DNA of 64,000 nucleotides from Pirellulales bacterium (lineage in GTDB: Bacteria > Planctomycetota > Planctomycetia > Pirellulales > UBA1268): contig JADHSL010000009.1 in the NCBI GenBank assembly GCA_016776925.1, forward strand, positions 1 through 64,000. The letters are read 5' to 3'. Positions 30,318 to 39,900 of the stretch are shown in pieces (the first letter of the stretch is position 1; each line of letters opens with the position of its first letter). Below the pieces are notes generated by a model, which worked only from the letters and a program-made list of their open reading frames with translations, did no database searches and was not told where the DNA came from. Both the position numbers and the translations under genes were made by a program.

Positions 30318-31751
30318 ATGAATGTATTGAGAATATTTGCAAAGTGCCTGATAAGTACTTTTATTGTGTATGGGAGTATATGCGGAAATGGATTCTCTCA
30401 GGACAGGGATGCTGACAGCAAGCCGGGCACGGATGAGCTGAACTCGTTATGGTCGAGGCCCGGCGAAGACTGGTCTTTATTTCTCGGGCCAACCGGAAAT
30501 GGGCGGAGTGAATTACGGGGTTTGGTGGTGCCTTGGGCGGAGACGGGGCCCCAAGTTTGTTGGACTATTGAACTTGGTGAGGGGTATTGTGGACCCTCGG
30601 TTTTCAAAGGTCGTGCGATTGTTTTTGATCGGATTGCAGGCGACGAACGGTTGCGGTGTGTTCATGCAGAAACAGGCGAACTTATTTGGGAGGAAAGGAG
30701 TCCAACGGGCTACGTTGATATGTTTGGGTACGATGGAGGTCCCCGATCATCACCAATACTTTGTGACGGCTACGTTATTTCGTATGGTGCAGAAGGCTTG
30801 TTGGCGTGCCGTCGGCTGGTAGACGGGAGCCTTCAGTGGAAGGTTGAGACAGGGAAAGAATTCCACGTTGTCCCCAATTTCTTTGGTGTGGGCGCGTCGC
30901 CTGTTATCTATAAGACAACTTCAGGCTCACAGAGAAAACTCGTCATTGTTCAGGTTGGTGGGAGTGGCAGTGACGGATCTCCGGCTGATCCGCAGCGACT
31001 TGACCTTGTGAAAGGCTTTGACAGCGGTCTGGTTGCATTTGATATTGAAAACGGAACTGAAGTCTGGCGAACGAGTAATGAGTTAGCGAGTTATAGTACT
31101 CCTCTGCTGAATACCTTCGATGGAGAAGTTCGACTGCTTGCCTGGATGCGTGATCGCTTGCTACTTATCGACCCGGAGTCAGGAGCTGTAAAAGACTCAT
31201 TTTTTTGGCGAGCCAAAGAATTATTTAGCGTTGTTGCCGCCAGCCCAGTTGTTCATGCTGCTGAAGTGCTTTTGTCTGAAACATATGGGCCGGGGAGTGT
31301 GCTTCTTGGTGTTGAGAATGATTTGTTTGTTGAACACCGCCGCGACCCTCCTCGTAGCCGTCACAGGAATTCATTGCGGTGCCATTGGGCGACTCCAGTG
31401 CTACACGATGGTTGTGTCTATGGTACGACAGGCCGTAATGCTGGTGATGCCTTATTTGTTTGTACCGATTGGAGAACAGGCGAATTGCATTGGAAAGAGC
31501 CTGGTCTTGGCAGGGCGGGCTGTGTGCTTGTTGACGGCGTCTTAATTGTTCTCAGTGAATTTGGCGAATTACTTGTCATCAAAGCTTCCAAGAAGACGTG
31601 TGAAATAATCAGTCGCTGTGAACTTGTGGATAGGCAAACCAGAGACACGTTGTTGAGTCCACCATGCTGGGCCTCACCCGTTGTGGCTCACGGGTATCTT
31701 TATATTCGTGGTGCCGGAAAGCTCGTGTGCATTGACCTCATGAATCAATGA
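30318..31751 (+). CDS. Exported PQQ-type beta-propeller protein
   Basis: A 477-residue secreted protein. The signal peptide MNVLRIFAKCLIST...GFSQD leads into blades with the outer-membrane-assembly/PQQ-like repeat style: RIAGDERLRCVHAETGELIWEE, LACRRLVDGSLQWKVETG, GLVAFDIENGTEVWRTS, LFVCTDWRTGELHWKE. Such WD40-like propellers are abundant in planctomycetes; PQQ-binding residues cannot be confirmed. I chose the ATG at 30318 because GGAAAGG precedes it by seven bases and a signal peptide follows; the ORF-track start at 30243 lacks both. Confidence 0.85.
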   Translation: MNVLRIFAKCLISTFIVYGSICGNGFSQDRDADSKPGTDELNSLWSRPGEDWSLFLGPTGNGRSELRGLVVPWAETGPQVCWTIELGEGYCGPSVFKGRAIVFDRIAGDERLRCVHAETGELIWEERSPTGYVDMFGYDGGPRSSPILCDGYVISYGAEGLLACRRLVDGSLQWKVETGKEFHVVPNFFGVGASPVIYKTTSGSQRKLVIVQVGGSGSDGSPADPQRLDLVKGFDSGLVAFDIENGTEVWRTSNELASYSTPLLNTFDGEVRLLAWMRDRLLLIDPESGAVKDSFFWRAKELFSVVAASPVVHAAEVLLSETYGPGSVLLGVENDLFVEHRRDPPRSRHRNSLRCHWATPVLHDGCVYGTTGRNAGDALFVCTDWRTGELHWKEPGLGRAGCVLVDGVLIVLSEFGELLVIKASKKTCEIISRCELVDRQTRDTLLSPPCWASPVVAHGYLYIRGAGKLVCIDLMNQ

Positions 31752-32122
31752 TGCCGTCGTCCTATTGCTACAACGAGACTTCGGCAGTGTGGGTGTTTCT
31801 TTTGTCAAGAGCAGGGTGAGAAGAAAATGAACTGTTCCAGTGCTTTCATGACTTCATGAGAGGATCAGAAAAAAATGCTATTTACGCAAGGAAATCCCAT
31901 TCCTGGAATTGTTTCGTCACTACGTAAATTTTCTATAGACAGTTCGGCATTCGGGCGACCATACTTTTCGCTTCGGTTTGACGAGTTCCTAATTTATCGG
32001 TGTGCCAAATTAAGTCTGTCTGACCGGCTTGTTGCTTTGTTCTATGTGCCGTCACGTGCAGGGTGAATTCGTTCATTATTCATACATCAGGCGGCACGCC
32101 CGATCCTGGAGAATTCTCGCCT
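31752..32122. other. Intergenic region
   Basis: About 370 bp between the propeller gene and a TIM-barrel gene on the same strand. A 63-aa ORF (31875-32066) has GAGG before its ATG but no recognisable features. I see no RNA gene or terminator. Confidence 0.45.
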
Positions 32123-33001
32123 ATGCTTTCCTCAACGTCGTTGCGGATCGCAGTTAGTCAACTAGCGACGCTGCGATGGGGTCTTGCGGAAGAACTTTGC
32201 CATTACACTGAGCATGGCTTTGATGCGATCTCACTGTGGCGGCCAAAGTTGTCGGATTTATCTATTTGTGAGGCGAAAGAGCTTCTGGATAGTGCCGGTG
32301 TACGAGTCTCTTCTATTCAGTGGCCAGGAAGCTTTACTGGGAGTGAAGGCCAGACGTTTCGAGAAAGCCTTGAGGATTCCTACGAGGCTATCGACATTGC
32401 AGAGCAACTGGACTGCCCGCTTGTTGTCTTACGTACCGGAGCACGCGCTGGGCATACGCTCTCGCATGCTCGGCGACTGATACGGCTCGCCATTGAAGAA
32501 CTTGCTCCGGCCGCTGAAACAGCCGGAGTCACTCTTGTCATGAAGCCGTCGAAAGCCGAAGCCAGTTTTTTGACAACATTGAGAGACACGCTTGCGATGC
32601 TTGACGCCTCTGGTTGTCCGAATGTTGGCTTAGCAGTCGATCTTTGGTCATTTTCTGAGGAGCTGATTTCTTTACAAAGTGGAACGTCTGTATTCGAACG
32701 GACTAAAATTGTCTCAGTTGCTGATCAGGCCAAAAGTATTTCTTCCTGCTATGAAAGGTTGCCCCCCGGTGCTGGAGATCTTCCACTCACCGGATTGCTT
32801 CGTCTCCTTTTTGAGTCTGGGTACCGCGGTGAAATCGAGTTCGACCCAGTTGGGCAAACCGTTTCTTCCATGGGGTATGAAGAACTTCTAGCTTCACTTC
32901 GTCACTATGTTGATGATGTCCAGAGTGAATTGAATGTTGTCGAATACAACACTCGTCGCAGTAAAAAGCCTCTGGCGATGGCAGAAGTGTTTCCTCGGTA
33001 A
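32123..33001 (+). CDS. Sugar isomerase/epimerase-like TIM-barrel protein
   Basis: A 292-residue xylose-isomerase-like (AP endonuclease 2-type) barrel protein with the recurring pattern VSSIQWPGSFTG, GVTLVMKPSKAEASF, GLAVDLWSF, GYRGEIEFDPVG. In active members the strand carrying a metal-binding Glu reads like LEP or LEN; here it reads VMKPSK, with Lys instead. The D-x-x-H pair also reads DLWSF without the His. It could therefore be an altered or inactive enzyme. I chose the ATG at 32123, preceded at about ten bases by GGAG; the ORF-track start is a GTG at 32063. Substrate is unknown. Confidence 0.75.
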   Translation: MLSSTSLRIAVSQLATLRWGLAEELCHYTEHGFDAISLWRPKLSDLSICEAKELLDSAGVRVSSIQWPGSFTGSEGQTFRESLEDSYEAIDIAEQLDCPLVVLRTGARAGHTLSHARRLIRLAIEELAPAAETAGVTLVMKPSKAEASFLTTLRDTLAMLDASGCPNVGLAVDLWSFSEELISLQSGTSVFERTKIVSVADQAKSISSCYERLPPGAGDLPLTGLLRLLFESGYRGEIEFDPVGQTVSSMGYEELLASLRHYVDDVQSELNVVEYNTRRSKKPLAMAEVFPR

Positions 33002-33009
33002 GAGGGTCT

Positions 33010-33933
33010 TCATTTGGGCTGCGGAGTAGGGTCTCTGAGATTCCACGCCTCGAGCCAAACAGCTTCGGTTGGCTCAAGATTGAAATCCTTGCGGAGTCGC
33101 TGGTCAAAGTCATGCATGTGCGCAGCACCATAGAAGATCGCTATGGACTTGGACCCTTTTTGTAATTGTTGTCGAAGAACAGATAAAGCAGCAGTGTTTC
33201 GGTCTGTAATTAACGATGACCCGTCTTCTCCACCAAAAGCTGTGGTCAATACTTCCATGTCAGAAAACTGCTCTGCGAGTAGTCGTTTCATTCGGAGTTC
33301 TCTATTTGATCCAAAAACAATGCCAAAGAGATCGCCGAGTGACAGGTCGGGTGAGTTCTTCTTTCCTTCTCCGTTCGCCCGATCCATGCTTTCCTGCATT
33401 AATTTTGAAAACATGGTCCACCATGATTCTCCCCTACGCTGCATTGCGGCGCTAAACTGTCGAGGTGAAAGATCTGCGTGGACAAAGTTCCGCGGCTTGT
33501 AATTTATCTCATCGAGTTGGAACTGGAGTCCTAGCAATTTCGTGAGTCCTTGCTGTGCCGTACCAATGGCTCCAGACGGCTTACCGCCAGCTTGTGGAAT
33601 ACGTGCATTTGGCGGAGCGACTAATTCATAGAGAACGGCGTCGTATGTCCGAAAAAGCATGTTTAGAGTTGAAAAGTATTCTCTTTCACCAATATGTACA
33701 GCAGCAACAAGATCCACATGAGTTGGCTGGTCAGACTTGTTCTGCCCGTGGCCGTATCGCACGACAGCAGTTTCAAGAGCGACTGGGCCACCATCCTCGT
33801 TGCGGTGAAGGCGTAAGAACTGAGGAGACTCACTAGGTTTTGAAGGTAATGGTGGGTCGGCTGCAGAAACAGAAAAAATCGTAGCTATGGCAACGTAGGC
33901 AAGAACTGAAGGTGGCGTCAAAAAGGTCCGCAT
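33010..33933 (-). CDS. Exported TraB/GumN-like protein
   Basis: A 307-residue protein with a signal peptide (FLTPPSVLAYVAIATIFSVSAADP). It has the two hallmark patches of the TraB/TIKI-like fold: LVAAVHIGEREYF...YDAVLYELV near residues 73-105 (His and Glu) and a C-terminal IAIFYGAAHMHDF. A charged middle segment lies between. Members of this superfamily include metalloproteases acting outside the cytoplasm; activity here is inferred only. I chose the ATG at 33933, since the ten preceding residues disturb the signal peptide. It is convergent with the isomerase gene, 8 bp between stops. Confidence 0.7.
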   Translation of the reverse strand: MRTFLTPPSVLAYVAIATIFSVSAADPPLPSKPSESPQFLRLHRNEDGGPVALETAVVRYGHGQNKSDQPTHVDLVAAVHIGEREYFSTLNMLFRTYDAVLYELVAPPNARIPQAGGKPSGAIGTAQQGLTKLLGLQFQLDEINYKPRNFVHADLSPRQFSAAMQRRGESWWTMFSKLMQESMDRANGEGKKNSPDLSLGDLFGIVFGSNRELRMKRLLAEQFSDMEVLTTAFGGEDGSSLITDRNTAALSVLRQQLQKGSKSIAIFYGAAHMHDFDQRLRKDFNLEPTEAVWLEAWNLRDPTPQPK

Positions 33934-34168
33934 GGCAGTTTGTCTCTGAGAGGTTTGTAACACTTTACTTTAGCAGGCTTTCTTCCACTCGTTCCGTGGG
34001 GGAGCTCATTGCAGAATGGTAGGGCGGGTGAAATAGGGGGCTTGTCATTCAGAATAATCGTCATTGTTTCTCAACTTTAGTCAATGCGAATGATCGTTAG
34101 GACCGATACCAGAGAAGAATCCGCAGGTGCGGATCGATTTGGATACTGATCCTTGGGACGACTGAGCA

Positions 34169-36277
34169 ATGGTTATTCAGAAGCATTTTTTGAGTCTTAT
34201 TACAAGGTTTTCACGCGTTGCTGTTACGGTGATGCTGAGCGTGGCAATGACTGGGATATCTGGTCCGTGGATGTCAAAAACGACCGCCAGCGATTGGATG
34301 CCAATGTTGCCGGATCAGGACTTTTATGACTTCCAGCTATTCGCACCACCTGATTTAGGTTCATACAACATGTATGAACGCGACGATGATGGTGTCTACT
34401 TTAAATACGATCGTCTGTTTTGGGGTATCACTATTCCTCGAACTGTCCGGACAGCTGAGACTGACAACGGAACTGCAATTATTCCGACGCAACCAATATC
34501 TCCTTTTACGATTGTTGACCTAAATAACGACTATTTGGAATTTTCACGGGACAATCCGATTGTTGTTCAGACGACAGAAGACAACGCACAGACAGAAGTT
34601 AATACGCTTGATAATATTTCATCGAATACCACTCTTTTTGAAGTTGGCTCAGATCCACTTCGACTTGATCTCAATACAAGTTGGATGCGAACCAAGATGA
34701 CAATGGGAAATCGATATGAGGGAGGTTGGTCGTATGGCGGTCGGGGTGTCAACATTTCCTACTTCCAGATTGGCAAGCAGGAACAGACCTTCGGTACATC
34801 GAGTGAGTTCGCGGTTAATTCACCGACACAGACATTCACATTTGAAACATCTCTGGCCGGCGGTGGTGCTGGTGGCGGTGGTGGTACTGGTGGCGGTGGT
34901 ACTGGGGGTAGTTCAGGAACGACTGTTTCCCTTGAAACCACAACCGACAGTCCACAGCCCGATCATGTGATAACTCAGAATCTCTTCCAAAAAAATGCAA
35001 CACAAATCAATTCTGCTGGAGTTTCACTGACGCTGCGGAAACAGTTGGGGAGACGAAAGGGATCAACACGACTCACCTATGCCCTGGGGCCACGCTTTGT
35101 CCAGCTTGAAGATCGGTATGAGCTTGACTATGTGAGTTTTCAGAACACGTTTAATACTCAGGCTGGTGGTGGGGGTGGTACAGGCGGTGGTACAGGCGGT
35201 GGTACGGGAGGCACGACAGGCGGTACCACAGGCGGCACGACGGGCGGCACCACAGGCGGGAACAACAACACCGGCGGGAACAACAACACCGGCGGGAACA
35301 ACAACACCGGCGGGAACAACAATACAGGTGTGACTGGTCCTGGGGGTGATGTTCAGCAGACCTTTACGACAAGTATGGGAGGGGCCGGAATGCTCGGTAT
35401 AACGACCGGAGATCTCCCCTCGACTATTACAGGAGACGGGCCAGGGTCAATCTTTCAGACAGCACAGTGGGATACATTTACGTCCAATAATATGGTTGGC
35501 CCTGAATTCGGCATGATGTTTGAGGGTAGTCAGGGAGCGTGGGACTGGTACGCAGGCGGTTCATTTACAGCCGGATTCAACTGGCAGAATAATATTTATA
35601 AAGGCGCGAATTTGCCCCAGAATCTGGGGGCAGATTATCTGAGAACCAATTTTGCTGGAGGTGGCGTAACCACGGTAAACTTCTCTTCACCAGCACAGGG
35701 AAACGATTCAACTTCGGTGGTTTCTGTTCCAACAAGTCCATTAATCGTTCAAGTATTTCCTACAGGTCAATCAGCTGCGACAAATTCAGCAGAACATGAC
35801 TTCTCGTTCTCTCCTATTGGGGAATGGAGGTTTGGAGGGCGTTACCGAATCTCAAAAGCAATCAGTTTTAATTTTGGTTATACGGGCATGTGGTTATCAC
35901 AAATTGCCCGTGCTAGTTCGAACACCGCATATCGGAGCGTTATCAAGCGGAATCCTGCAGCTGCTAGGAATCAAACAGCAATTATTGAAGACAATGTTGC
36001 TACAAACCCTGGTGCGACTGCAATCGTTAATCCACAAGGGTTTGTAACAGGCTATACGACGACTCCAGTAGCTGCTCTTCCGCCACTTACTGGGGGAGCT
36101 CGTTATGTGCCAGCAACGATCACTTATGGTAATGGGAATGGTGCCCGTACCGTGCGAAACCCCGAAGAATTTCTGGAATTGCAGGAGACAGCGTATACAC
36201 AACAAGTACCAGGGAATTCCGGCAATGAGTATGTGTTTACAAACGGAATCGATTTTGGTCTAGAAATAAAATACTAG
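34169..36277 (+). CDS. Large exported Gly/Asn-repeat protein, probably outer-surface beta-rich
   Basis: A 702-residue protein with an N-terminal signal/anchor (RVAVTVMLSVAMTGISG). A large beta-rich body contains alternating aromatic/polar strands (FKYDRLFWGITIPR, SYGGRGVNISYFQIGK, SFNFGYTGMWL) and ends in an amphipathic strand with terminal aromatic FGLEIKY, as in outer-membrane beta-barrels. It carries two low-complexity linkers: a Gly-rich run at about residues 230-250 and a long Gly/Thr then GGNNNT-repeat run at about residues 332-390. It resembles planctomycete BBP7-like surface proteins in style, but no domain is certain. It stands alone, with a long upstream region (205 bp) for its own promoter. 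Confidence 0.75.
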   Translation: MVIQKHFLSLITRFSRVAVTVMLSVAMTGISGPWMSKTTASDWMPMLPDQDFYDFQLFAPPDLGSYNMYERDDDGVYFKYDRLFWGITIPRTVRTAETDNGTAIIPTQPISPFTIVDLNNDYLEFSRDNPIVVQTTEDNAQTEVNTLDNISSNTTLFEVGSDPLRLDLNTSWMRTKMTMGNRYEGGWSYGGRGVNISYFQIGKQEQTFGTSSEFAVNSPTQTFTFETSLAGGGAGGGGGTGGGGTGGSSGTTVSLETTTDSPQPDHVITQNLFQKNATQINSAGVSLTLRKQLGRRKGSTRLTYALGPRFVQLEDRYELDYVSFQNTFNTQAGGGGGTGGGTGGGTGGTTGGTTGGTTGGTTGGNNNTGGNNNTGGNNNTGGNNNTGVTGPGGDVQQTFTTSMGGAGMLGITTGDLPSTITGDGPGSIFQTAQWDTFTSNNMVGPEFGMMFEGSQGAWDWYAGGSFTAGFNWQNNIYKGANLPQNLGADYLRTNFAGGGVTTVNFSSPAQGNDSTSVVSVPTSPLIVQVFPTGQSAATNSAEHDFSFSPIGEWRFGGRYRISKAISFNFGYTGMWLSQIARASSNTAYRSVIKRNPAAARNQTAIIEDNVATNPGATAIVNPQGFVTGYTTTPVAALPPLTGGARYVPATITYGNGNGARTVRNPEEFLELQETAYTQQVPGNSGNEYVFTNGIDFGLEIKY
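34855..34920. repeat. Gly-rich low-complexity coding repeat
   Basis: GGTGG/GGTACT-like triplets encode a Gly/Thr run (GGGAGGGGG...) inside the 702-aa surface protein. The tract stays in frame. Confidence 0.8.
35161..35326. repeat. 12-bp and 18-bp in-frame tandem repeats
   Basis: First come GGT/GGC-ACN units encoding Gly-Gly-Thr-Thr. Then four copies of an 18-bp unit (ggcgggaacaacaacacc, 35255-35326) encode Gly-Gly-Asn-Asn-Asn-Thr. All are multiples of three within the 702-aa protein gene. Confidence 0.9.
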
Positions 36278-36311
36278 GGTTTCGTTCCTGGTACATAATT
36301 TCATGGCTGGG

Positions 36312-36830
36312 TTATCTGTTTCCCGCTGCTATCCATTCTGCCGTCGCACCACGAGTTTTGGTTTCTGCAAGACGCTTGAGAAGAGGGCTCCAAAATGTTG
36401 TATTGGAAGCCGTTTGGATCTTTTCTGGTAATTCAGTGGGCAGACCCTTCTGGTCAACCTGCACAAATCCAAAAAGTCCATCCATCCATGGCAGATCTCC
36501 GTTAGCCAGAGGCATGCCCACAACACCGACAACGATATGACATTGTCGCACCTGCAGAATAGCCCCTTGTATTTCAACAAGGGTGCCCACAGGTACAGTC
36601 CGACGGCACTCCACGCTCAATACTCGTCGCAGCATGAGGTTCGCCTCGGGTCCAACACCTCGTGTAGCGGCTGCATAAGCAGCCTCAAGACCATATTTTA
36701 AGAGACTGCCGGCATAAAGCGTGCCATAGTGGTTCGCATCTGCAGGGAGTACAAGTCGGTGTGTAGTCGTTTCATGGTTTTCGGACATCCATCCGTTATA
36801 GCGATGCATTCCAACAAAAACATAGTCCAC
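36312..36830 (-). CDS. Hotdog-fold acyl-CoA thioesterase
   Basis: A 172-residue protein of the 4HBT/acyl-CoA hydrolase type. It shows THRLVLPADANHYGTLYAGSLLKYGLEAAYAAATR, with the Asn-His region and Asp/Glu-type catalytic helix of the BACH/YciA group, followed by strands VECRRTVPVGTLVEIQGAILQVR. It hydrolyses acyl-CoA or acyl-ACP thioesters. It sits 84 bp after the FAAL-ACP-oxoamine synthase gene on the same strand and may be co-transcribed with it, where it could edit or release acyl groups. Several starts are possible: GTG 36830, ATG 36809, ATG 36788. None has a clean ribosome site, so the start is uncertain. Confidence 0.85.
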   Translation of the reverse strand: MDYVFVGMHRYNGWMSENHETTTHRLVLPADANHYGTLYAGSLLKYGLEAAYAAATRGVGPEANLMLRRVLSVECRRTVPVGTLVEIQGAILQVRQCHIVVGVVGMPLANGDLPWMDGLFGFVQVDQKGLPTELPEKIQTASNTTFWSPLLKRLAETKTRGATAEWIAAGNR

Positions 36831-36914
36831 CTGGTTGGCCGGTGATTAGTGTGTGCTTTTATTCTCGACTGCCGAAGAATGGCGTGCAATTATGTCACTG
36901 TTGGTCTGCAGTGA

Positions 36915-39900
36915 TTAAGCAACTGAAACAGGAGGGTTTTTTTCACGTAGGTGGGCAGCATACGACGGATCAATTTTGAGGAGTTCTTCTCGCACGGCAG
37001 TCACGGTTTTCTTTATTTGATCCGACGTGTGATTTGCTGTGATAAAGAATCGAAGTCGTGCCGCTTTCTCTTCAACGGCAGGATACAAGATCGGCTGCAC
37101 ATTGATGCCTCGTTCAAACAGCGCCCGTGACAACTTCAGGCTGTTAATTGAGTTGCCCAAGATGACGGGTACCACGCCGGACCCACCGGAAGCTCCAGTA
37201 TTCAGCCCAGCTTTCCCTGACAGTTCGATAAAAAGTTTTGCATTTTCCTGAAGTTTTGTGACTCGCTGTGGCTCATTTTTGAGCAGACGCAGAGCTCCCA
37301 AAGCAGCACCCGCTGCTGGTGGTGGTAGGCCAATTGAGTAAACAAACCCCGGCACAGTGTATTTCAGCCACTCAATAAGCGTGGAAGATCCAGCAATAAG
37401 CCCACCACAACTACCAAATGCCTTTGATAACGTCGCCATCCAAATATCAACATCCTTTGGATTCACTCCGTAGTGCTCGCCAATTCCTCGTCCAGTAGGT
37501 CCCATCACCCCGAGTGAGTGGGCCTCGTCTACCATAAGAAGTGCCTTGTGTCGTTTTGCAAGGCCGATGAATTGGGGAAGATCAGCGAAGTCGCCATCCA
37601 TGCTATAGATGCCCTCAATAACAACAAGAACGCGTCGGTATTGGCTCCGGAGTTCCGCAAGCATGGCTTCTGCTGCTTCAAAGTCATTGTGTGGAAAGGG
37701 CCTTCGACGAGCACCTGAGAGAATGGCGCCTTGGAGTAGGCTGTTGTGGGCGAATGCGTCGTGGAGTACGAGATCACCCGGGCCAACCACATGGCCAATA
37801 ACTGTTTCGTTTGTTGCGTGACCTCCAACCATTGTGACGGCATCTTCCGTGCCAATGAAGTCAGCAAATGCTCTTTCAAGTTCTTGGTGGATTGTTTTTT
37901 CCCCAGAGACGAGCCGACTTGCTGAGACACTTGTCCCAAATTGGTCAAGGGCGTCTTTTGCCGCCGCGGTCACAACTGGGTCACCAGACATTCCAAGGTA
38001 GTTGTAGGACGCCCAGCTAATGAGTTCACGACCATCAATCGTTGTCTTGTCAGTTGTTTTTCCTTCGTGCACGCTGAAGTAAGGGTTCTGGAGGCCTGCA
38101 TTCCGAACCATTGTAAAATTCTGTTGAAGAGCTCGCACTTCTGGAAATTGTGAGATGTCATACGAGTCGGGAGTGATCTCTGCCACAATACGGGCAGAAT
38201 GGGAATGTTTATGACCCTCAAGTGGCATGTGGTCAAGAATTGCCTCTGTGACTTCACGACATGTTTCAATAGTGGGCAAGACCTGTTCCGGGAAGCGTGC
38301 ACCAAATGCTTCTTCGAGACTTGAAACAATTTCCATTCGTTCAAGTGAGTCGAGACCAAGTTCGACGATGTTTGTGTCTAGAGTGAGGTTGCCGGCACGT
38401 TCCTTCGCTATTCTTTGAACATGATCAAAAACAGTTTGAACAACTTCAGTTGGAAGTTCTCTGTCTGGTCTATGGCCGCGAGAGTTCTCTCCAAGAGGCC
38501 GCTGCCGCGCAAGCCTTGGGGGCTCAGGAGAAGAAGTTTCTTTGGTTGATTCCAGCCAACTAATGTACTGTTCGATGACAGCGAGCGACTCATCTGAGAA
38601 CTGACGTCGGCACGCATGTCGCTGAATCTTCCCGCTTGAAGTTTTTGGAATGCTGTTTGGTCGCACTAAAACAATAGCTTCCGTCGCAACTTCATGCTCA
38701 GTAGCAAGACGCTTACGAATGGCGTCGAATGCGGCCAGAACGTCCGCCTCCTCTCGCTTGCCTCGTTCCAGTTCTGCCACGATGACGACTCGTTCTCGGC
38801 CATCTATATCTACAGCAAAGGCTGCGACACAGCCTGGCCGAATAAGGGCACTTGCTTCCTCCGCAGAATGTTCAAGGTCTTGAGGGTAGTGATTTCTTCC
38901 TCTGATAATTATCAGATCTTTTAGTCGGCCGGTGACAAAAAGTTCTCCATTGTCAAAGAATCCAAGGTCTCCAGTCCGCATGTACGGTCCTTGGTTCGGC
39001 TTCCATCGCCCAACCTGTCCTGCCGTGGTTGCAGGCAGCTTAAGCATTGCTTGAAAAGTGGATTTGGTTTCATCAGCACGATTCCAGTATCCCTGTGCAA
39101 CACTTGGGCCACTTACCCAGATTTCACCAACTCGATCAGGTGGAAGTGGCTCAAAGGTTTGCGGGTCGACAATTAAAACATCCTGTCCATCCAGTTCCCG
39201 TCCACTGCCAACAAATTGTCGTGCATCGGGGGAAGAGTTTTCATTGAGAGTGACAATTCCAGTCTCGACTGAAAGCGGGTCGAAACGATGAATGACTGGT
39301 GGCTCGAATTTCATGCCACCAGTTACCATCAATGTGCTCTCTGCTAATCCATAGCATGGATAGAAGGCCTCGTTTCGGAAGCCACTGATTGCAAAGGCCT
39401 CAGAAAATGCCTTCATTGTTTCGGCTCGAACTGGCTCGGCACCATTAAATGCGAGTGACCAACTCGACAGATCGAGAGACGCTCGCTGTTCGGGCGTTGT
39501 CTTTCGGACGCAGAGTTCATAGGCAAAATTTGGGCCACCGCTAATTGTCGCTCTGTATTTGGCAATTGCTTGCAGCCAACGGAGTGGTTTTTGAAGGAAT
39601 GCAACCGGAGACATCAGGACGTTGAATTTGCCACCATAAAGCGGAACGAGAATTCCCCCAATTAGCCCCATGTCATGAAAGCTTGGTAGCCAAAAGACTC
39701 CTGATTGGCTTCGGGTAATTTCGAAGGCTTGCATAATACGGAGAGAATTATGCAACAGGTTTTCATGACTCAGCATGACGCCCTTTGGGGTGCCAGTAGA
39801 ACCGCTTGTGTACTGCAGAAAAGCAAGCGTGCTGCCCTTAATGTCAGGGCGATTCCACCGATTCGACCATGATTGGTCGAGTTCATCATTGACTTGCCAT

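Noticed and set aside
31875-32066. 63-aa ORF before the isomerase gene, with GAGG upstream
   Set aside because: Too short, no recognisable features, and its stop simply runs into the next frame.
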